A DNA stretch of 64,000 bases from Welwitschia mirabilis (lineage: Eukaryota > Gnetophyta > Gnetopsida > Welwitschiales): contig JBOZIK010000001.1 in NCBI GenBank assembly GCA_051453625.1, positions 256,175,149-256,239,148 of the forward strand, in the 5' to 3' direction. The translations under genes were made by a program, and so were the position numbers. The notes under the pieces were generated by a model that worked only from the letters and a program-made list of their open reading frames with translations, was not told where the DNA came from and did no database searches. Each line of letters begins with the position of its first letter. Within the stretch, counting starts at the first letter, position 1. Of the stretch, positions 58,372 through 64,000 are shown in pieces.

Positions 58372-59402
58372 ATTCGAAAGAATCTAAACAGGAATGTGTT
58401 AGAGTGGCTGAGAGAATGGGATGAAAAGCCTTATTTTCATAATAAAATATCAATTAAAGGTTAGAAAAGACAAGTTATTCATATAAATATAAATTCTCAT
58501 TTAAATGCCTTGAGAAAGCTAGAAACATGAATGTTTTCCTGTTATGCTATTTATGATTTAAATATTTCTCTAAAAAATTCCATGCAGATATTTAAACAAA
58601 TATTGAATAATTTCAGAAGCTTTCGTATGTAAGTTATAAGCATGAGAAATCTCTTACAAGTCACTTTAGGAAAAATACTAATGACTATATTAACCATGAA
58701 AAGAAAACCATAAATGTCAAGCATAGAACCATGCCACCGAAGGCAACTAGTAAGAGGTTTAGATGCCATCATGGGCTAGCATGTAAGAAAAATAGCTACC
58801 TATGCTAAAGCAACAGCACAGGCATTAAAATTAAGTAGTAAAACAGTAAATACCCTTGTCTTGAAAAGTACAATTGTTTTGAACCAACTATAATAACCCA
58901 GTTGGTTAAACATGTGGCACCATGACAACCATGATGATGATGATGCAAATGTTCAGGTTGAAGGGGGTGAAATGTTAAGATGAATTCATATTTCAACTGT
59001 TGTCGTAGTGAACAGGGTTAATACTGATGGATATGTGATGCACCAACAAATGAATGAGACAACATTGGATGCAGTAAATCATGTATGTAATTTGTTAAAA
59101 TCACCACTTTTTTGTAAAATAGCACTAAACTACTAATATCTACTATTCATATGTTTTGTCATAAACGATATCTGTTCAAATTAACATACTATAATCACTC
59201 GTTTGCCCACTGCACATTTGTTAAACCATTGTTGATATTCAATCCTAAGAACTGTGATTTGTTTAGTACTACATTGTTTTGCTTGCAGAGCACTATATGT
59301 TTTTGCCAGAGCTTGCATCTACTTAATGGTATGTTTATTAAAATGGATATATCAGAAGATGAGTTGGCAGAATAAAAGTTGCTTTCTGATTACTGATCTC
59401 AC
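58372..59402. other. CACTA interior upstream of the Derlin fragment
   Basis: No earlier Derlin exon can be recognised. A CAT/ATC-rich patch at 58935-58952 is a simple repeat. The T-rich stretch before 59403 would be intron of the captured gene. Confidence 0.45.
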
Positions 59403-59897
59403 ATGTTTTTCCTGGCTAGCTACTGCAATCTTCTTGAAGAGAACTCCTTCAAAGGAAGAACAACTGACTTCTTTTATATGCTTCTCTTTGGAGCAACAGT
59501 TTTAATTGCCATTGCATTAGGTGATGGTATGGTCACATATCTTTTACAGTCCTTCGCCAAGATCCTGTTTCTTAACAACTCCTTGACATTTATGATGCTT
59601 AGTAAAGCACCATCTGGGGAATTTTTTTTTAATTTGTACTTATAATTGCGAAAAAAATATTTTAATGGTTAAAGAAATGCCAGCTCTGAAATTTTCAGTA
59701 GGTTGTTTGATATGTGTCATGCAAACCTTCAATGCATGTTTTGTGCAAATAACAGCGTCTGAAGGGTTTTGTACGTGTCGTAGGTTTATGTATGGAACAA
59801 ACGCAATCGTTATGTTCATATAAGTTTCCTTGGTCTATTTACATTTAATACACCCTATTTGCCATGGGTGTGCTTATTGGGTCTAGCCTTACTGTAA
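59403..59897 (+). pseudogene. DER: Captured Derlin (DER1-like) gene fragment, two exons
   Basis: Exon-like segment 59403-59597 encodes 65 residues including 'LLEENSFKGRTTDFFYMLLF' and 'FAKILFLNNSLTFMM'. This corresponds to the rhomboid-like middle of plant Derlins (family: LLEENSFRGRTADFFYMLLFGATVL, SLTFMM). Segment 59784-59897 encodes 'VYVWNKRNRYVHISFLGLFT' and 'PYLPWV', the next Derlin exon (family: VYVWSKQNPxIHMSFLGLFTF, AYLPWVLLGFS), then meets TAA. The boundary TFMM/VYVW coincides with TCGTAG/GTT, a good acceptor; the donor at 59598 reads CT instead of GT, so splicing is broken. About 12 bases before the first ATG appear deleted (GATCT/CACATG). Derlins act in ER membrane retrotranslocation of misfolded proteins. 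Only about 100 of roughly 240 residues are present, so it is a dead fragment. Confidence 0.88.
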
Positions 59898-60613
59898 TGA
59901 TTAGTGTATTTGCATTGTGTAAGCCTGAGACAAGAATTACTCGCAATGATGCATATTCAGAATTATGTATTATAGTTGTGATGCATGAATTTTATGAGCT
60001 CATTATTAAGTTTTCAATTCAAGTATGTAATATTTTAGAAGATGAGGTTGATAGTATACATGTGGCTGTAGATTTGCCTAATATACCTTGTGAATTCTAT
60101 TCAATAGGGTCGCTCCTCTTTGGATTGACCTCTTCCTAACACCAATGAATCACCATTCAGGACCTGCAAGTTTGTTTTACTTCTCTAATGCGGCCTGATT
60201 TAATAGTCAAAGCAAACTCTTACAAATCATTTATTTACTAGTTGAGCCAAATCAGACCCTTGCTTCCTCATCTTCCAGAGACTTTCTAAAATATTTTGAA
60301 CAAGTAAACCTACATAAAATGCCTTTCATTTTTTATTTTTAAAATAAAATTGAAATACAATCCACAAAACAATGTTTTTTTTTTTTTAATTTAAGTTAGA
60401 CCTTTTAAGGTGTTTGTCAATCATTGCCTTAAAAGCCACTTTTTAAAGAGTCTTTTACGACATCTCTATAGAAACGTTTTAAAAGACAACATTTTACTTT
60501 TTAAGAAATTTTTATAGAAATGCCTTAAAAGACCATCTCTGAGGGTGTTTATAAAGAAATGCATTAAAAGCATCTACGCAATTAGGCTGGGGCTTTTTAG
60601 GGTAGGCATGTTC
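59898..60613. other. CACTA right subterminal region
   Basis: 59898-60140 contains an open + frame (part of 59864-60139) with 'MHEFYELIIKFSIQVCNILE' but no family known to me. From 60380 on the sequence is non-coding with repeated 'gaaatgccttaaaag', 'gaaatgcattaaaag' and 'tttttaaagagtcttttac' words, a subterminal repeat cluster similar to the one at 43140-43370. Confidence 0.5.
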
Positions 60614-60645
60614 TAAACACCTTAAAATCTATATTTCTAGTAGTG
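60614..60645 (-). repeat. CACTA right terminal inverted repeat
   Basis: The minus strand reads CACTACTAGAAATATAG... to GGTGTTTA, pairing with 43092-43124. ATG at 60646-60648 is the second copy of the target duplication. Confidence 0.87.
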
Positions 60646-60648
60646 ATG

Positions 60649-61082
60649 TTTTTGTTAGTAGTTGGTGAGTGTATGATGGTTCTTAGGCCTTACCTTCCTA
60701 CTTTGCATGCTTATAGTTGAGCTATAATGGATAAAGGGGCATAGAGATTTCAACACTACTCATGTGGTGAATGAAATTATGTCACCACGATTTGGGGCTT
60801 CACGACTTAACATTACTTTAAGGTAAATAAGAAAATCACATTATATTCTTGATTTGAGTTTCATTTTTTAGATAAGTAAGGCTAGTTGTAAGGTTAGTGT
60901 GCTTTCTACTTTTATCATTAGAAGTTTTCTAAAAACACTCTCTTTCGTCTTATAGTTTTATTTAAATTTGTTATATCATATTATTTATGTATTTAACTAT
61001 TTGTACTGTTTCCAACATTCCTATGGAAGAATGATATTGAGTCCTTGTCTAGTTTTATTAAAGTCCAATTGTACTACGAATA
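60649..61082 (+). repeat. 5' LTR of Gypsy3, part 2
   Basis: Continues the LTR beyond the CACTA insertion. It shares the 'ctcatgtggtgaatgaaatt' and 'atggaagaatgatattgagt' blocks with 6711 and 6980 of the Gypsy1 LTR, and ends CGAATA (CA to TA). Confidence 0.8.
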
Positions 61083-61090
61083 AATTTTTT

Positions 61091-61112
61091 TGGTGCCATT
61101 TTTTTGGGTGAT
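61091..61112 (+). other. Decayed primer-binding site, tRNA-Asp type (Gypsy3)
   Basis: TGGTGCCATTTTTTTGGGTGAT sits eight bases after the LTR end, in the place of TGGCGCCGTTGCCGGGGAT, with an expanded T-run. It is followed by 'ggcatagtagcttc', as at 466-480 in Gypsy1. Confidence 0.6.
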
Positions 61113-61904
61113 GGCATAGTAGCTTCATTATTAAGCATGTAAAAAGTTTTCTTTTTCTTTTTCCTTTTTTTTTTTTTACATTTTAGTTAGTTGCATTGTT
61201 CTTTTCTTTCCAGTGGTTGGTACTGGTCCCTTTTAGTGTAACTTGAACTAGTCTATTTTTCTTTTCTTTACATTTATTTTCTATACTTTCTAGTTGTGGG
61301 TAGTGGTTCATTTTCAATGAAACCCAAATTAGTCTAGCCCTTTTTAGGTTTTATTGAGTTTTCTCATCCTAACCAAGAAAAACGTTATTGCATCGATTTT
61401 TGGATAGTTGATTTTGTAGGTTTTTATTGATCTCTTTGGATTAAACATGAAGCATAACTATCAAAGAATTGACCACAACTGATGAAACAGACAAGAGCCC
61501 TCTTTCCCTTTCTTTTTATTTCGTGTATTAAAAAAAAAAGATTTTTTTTGAAGTTTTAGTTTTTTAGTAGAATAGATTTCAATTTCAATTTCGAAAAAAT
61601 TCTTGGCAAAAAAATTTTGTAGTATAGTTTTTTTCCATAAGTTATTTTACATTTGGTAGTTTTATTTTCTATAAGTTTTCTATGTTTTCCAAAACCCAAA
61701 CTAACTTGTGCTTCAATTACACTTATTCTATTCTTTTTACACATCAAAACTATTAAAACAACTAGTGCTGCCACTAGACCTGACTGGTGTCGCCATCCTT
61801 TTTACCTGAAAACCCCTAAAACTTAGTCTCTAGCATTGGTTTAGCCTCCTGAAACTTTTCTAATCTTGGTCTCCCTCTAATCCCTTATATGATTTGTATA
61901 TGCA

Positions 61905-62381
61905 TTGGATACATGAAAATCTAGGTTGTTTAATCAAAATTCCATCTAATAACAACATGGATACCAATGCCAATGATAACAATAAATAGAGACCTCCTTT
62001 AAGAAATTAATCCCATGAATAAATCCATAGAGAACGATAACCACAACCATCCCAACAATTTAACTAGAACATCCAATCCACCTTCTAATACCTTGTCTAT
62101 AATAATAAGATACCCTTTTCGAATGAAGAGTTGTTAGACAACCTTCAAGCCTATTACCTTAACTAACAAGTAGATTCAAACACCAATCAAAATGTATCAC
62201 AAATTCAGTCTAGCTACCTTAACAACTCCCTAGGTAAATCCTTAAAGATTATCTATAACCTTAGTGCTTAGGTACTTTGTCTTGAATAATTCAATCCCCT
62301 ATAGCATTTAGGTTAGATTTAAAGCCTTTCACTATTTAGTTACCCCCTCACTTCCATGGCTTAGAATCCGAAGACCCATAC
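61905..62381 (+). pseudogene. Gypsy3 gag 5' part
   Basis: Broken + frames contain 'NEELLDNLQAYYLN' near 62121-62160 (Gypsy1 has a parallel 'ELLDNLHASYLCQK' near 1503) and 'PHFHGLESEDPY' at 62347-62381, the capsid motif found also in Gypsy1. The sequence is cut directly after this motif by element Y2. Confidence 0.65.
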
Positions 62382-64000
62382 TGTGACATCCTCTGTTATC
62401 TTACCCTCATTAAGTACTTTTTTTTTTAATTTCCTTTTTTCTTTAATATTTTTACGTGATAAACACAGTAGAACTTAAGACCAAATCCTACTTACTCCTT
62501 AATTAGAATTTCTATATTCTAAGAAAGAAAAATCATATTAATATCATATATTTCTAGGTTATTTTGTTTTACAACTAATAACAATGTCATAAGTTTGTGT
62601 CCTCCATTTCTTCCTTGTTTTTTTCACATAAAAGATATCTTGTGAATAGTTAAGGAGATGTAAACTTGTTGTTAACATGCATGGATAAATTTTAAGAATA
62701 ATACCTAACCAATATAATAAGAGGTTGCAACTCCAATTAATGGCGTTTCAACTCAATATCTGGCCACCCTTTAGATGTGAGTTAGTTCTACTTCAGGTTC
62801 TAAGCTTACAAATATGGCTAGGCTCAATTCCATAAACTTTTATTTCACCTCAATATACCACCAATACAAGTGACAGGCAGTACATGAGGTGGATGCATGC
62901 TTACAAATGACCCCCGCTTCCTTGAACCATCTCCAGATGATGAAACATGATCCATTGATGCTAAGGGCTCAAGATATTAAGTCATATTAAGTTCATACAT
63001 GGGTAGGATAGGAGAGTGATGATTAAATCCACTTCCAGAAGTGTATTATAAAAAAATGTGATGCGACCCACCTTAGTGAGGAAATCCAAGTGTGGGAATG
63101 AAAATTATTAGAATTATCATGATTTAGTTCTGTTTGATAAATACACCATACAAATGTATGCAAACAATTCTAACTAATGTGAAAATTTAATGAATTATTT
63201 ACGTAGTTATAATAATTCTAATCATAATTCGGTTCATTTTATAGAAATAACCATAAAAAGAAAGCAAGCATAGAAGAACAATTTTTTTTCCAAGATTAAT
63301 AAAAGAAATAATCTTTTCTTTTTCCTTCAAAAAAATATAAAATAATGTACTTAAACAAACTAAAACATACTTAAAGCTATGCCAATCCTAGAAACACTCT
63401 TCCATGCTCAAATGGCAATCTTCATGGATTGGTGCAAAGAAGGTAAGCAAAAGAAAGTATAGCTCAAGCATAATGGTTAAAGCATAAGTATCTATTCAAG
63501 ATTTCATATGGTTATCTTAAAAGTCAATAAAAATAAGAAATAAGCTAGAGACTACTTATGTTACATAACCACAAAGGTGAAAACACTTATAAGCATGCAC
63601 ATTCGAAGTAAGCTAAGAAAAAAGGGTAAAAGAGGTATTTTTACAATTAGATACTAATTATGAATAATTTAACTTAGCTCTACTAATAGAAACATGTTTT
63701 ATAGATTCAATTTGCCTATAAAGTTTTGTGTAATAATTTTTTTAATAATTTTAACCATTAATTATAACATTTTTAGGCCTTAAAGAGACATTATAATTAA
63801 AAATTAAAAATTAATTAATTATGAAGTAAATTAAATTATAGTAGTTTTTGAAAAACTAGACACATAACAGGTTCCTTAGAATCTAACTTCATCTATATTG
63901 GGATTGTAAAAGTATTATTTCTAACTTTATCATTTAAGGCTAAAAATTGTCAAATTTTTTAAAATTACGGTTCTACCACCCTACACTAAAACGATCATAA
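62382..64000 (+). repeat. LTR block 'Y', copy 2, running off the window
   Basis: Starts TGTGACATCC and matches 37860-36180 in reverse complement over the full visible length, for example 'atccaagtgtggg' here (63084) against 'cccacacttggat' at 37173. It interrupts the gag of Gypsy3. Its end and internal region lie outside the window. Confidence 0.8.

Larger units (their letters stand above)
43092..60645 (+). mobile_element. Large CACTA-type (En/Spm) DNA transposon, 17,554 bp, no visible transposase
   Basis: The left end is CACTACTAAAGAAAGAGGCT and the right end, on the minus strand, is CACTACTAGAAATATAGATT. The terminal inverted repeats agree over about 33 bases (roughly 25 identical with one gap). 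Both sides are flanked by ATG (43089-43091 and 60646-60648), the 3-bp duplication typical of the superfamily. The LTR of Gypsy3 continues across the insertion, which independently confirms both ends. Both subterminal regions carry repeated AAATGCC/CCTTAAAA-type words. I find no TNP2-type transposase. The interior holds LINE, LTR and host-gene-like pieces. Strand is arbitrary. Confidence 0.88.
41332..62381 (+). mobile_element. Third gypsy-family copy 'Gypsy3', split by CACTA; right part interrupted by Y2
   Basis: Its 5' LTR is 41332-43091 plus 60649-61082, separated by the CACTA element. Its start TGATAATGTG aligns with TGTTAACATG of Gypsy2, and its end CGAATA precedes a tRNA-Asp-like primer site at 61091. 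A leader with the family direct repeat (61205-61330) and a gag start follow. The gag is cut at 62381 by another LTR element. The 3' LTR is not in the window. CAATG at 41327-41331 would be the left target duplication. Confidence 0.8.

Noticed and set aside
1-64000. CRISPR arrays, rRNA or tRNA genes, telomere repeats, riboswitches
   Set aside because: None was seen. The tRNA-like words are primer-binding sites of retroelements, and the tandem repeats found are minisatellites.

Overview
The window looks like nuclear DNA from a large, repeat-rich seed-plant genome, probably an angiosperm. It is strongly AT-rich and holds no intact host gene. What can be recognised is decayed LTR retrotransposons (Ty3/gypsy and Ty1/copia), a plant L1-type LINE and one very large CACTA-type DNA transposon. 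Five runs of N mark assembly gaps. All calls come from reading the sequence; no alignment or database search was run.

Layout, left to right. (1) 1-7062: a Ty3/gypsy element on + with a truncated 5' LTR, a tRNA-Asp-type primer site, gag and protease remnants, and a 3' LTR. (2) 7063-12818: AT-rich decayed DNA, including a probable copia polypurine tract and LTR start near 7655-7667. (3) 12819-32563: a minus-strand SIRE-like copia element. Its 5' LTR is split by a second gypsy element (23117-31820), whose own 3' LTR is split by a third one (28842-31327). Insertion boundaries and target-site duplications are visible. (4) About 33240-41331: a second minus-strand copia element with its RT split by two further LTR-element pieces (34239-37860). 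(5) 41332 to beyond 62381: a third copy of the gypsy family of region 1. Its 5' LTR is split by a 17,554-bp CACTA element (43092-60645), and its gag is split by another LTR element from 62382 to the window end.

The CACTA element is the most interesting object. It has matching CACTACTA terminal inverted repeats and a perfect 3-bp ATG target duplication, and the host LTR continues on both sides. I see no CACTA transposase. It carries a LINE with ORF1 and ORF2 remnants, a second LINE 3' end, a 65-bp minisatellite inside an LTR fragment, and pieces that look like captured host-gene exons. One of these is clearly Derlin (ER-associated degradation), with two exons and the intron between them. Others are a 124-codon open frame on the minus strand and a proline-rich 44-codon frame, neither of which I can name.

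Decay is dominated by C-to-T and G-to-A changes, seen in primer sites, LTR ends (CA to TA) and in-frame CAA/CAG to TAA/TAG conversions. This fits old, cytosine-methylated, silenced repeats. No element here looks able to move by itself.
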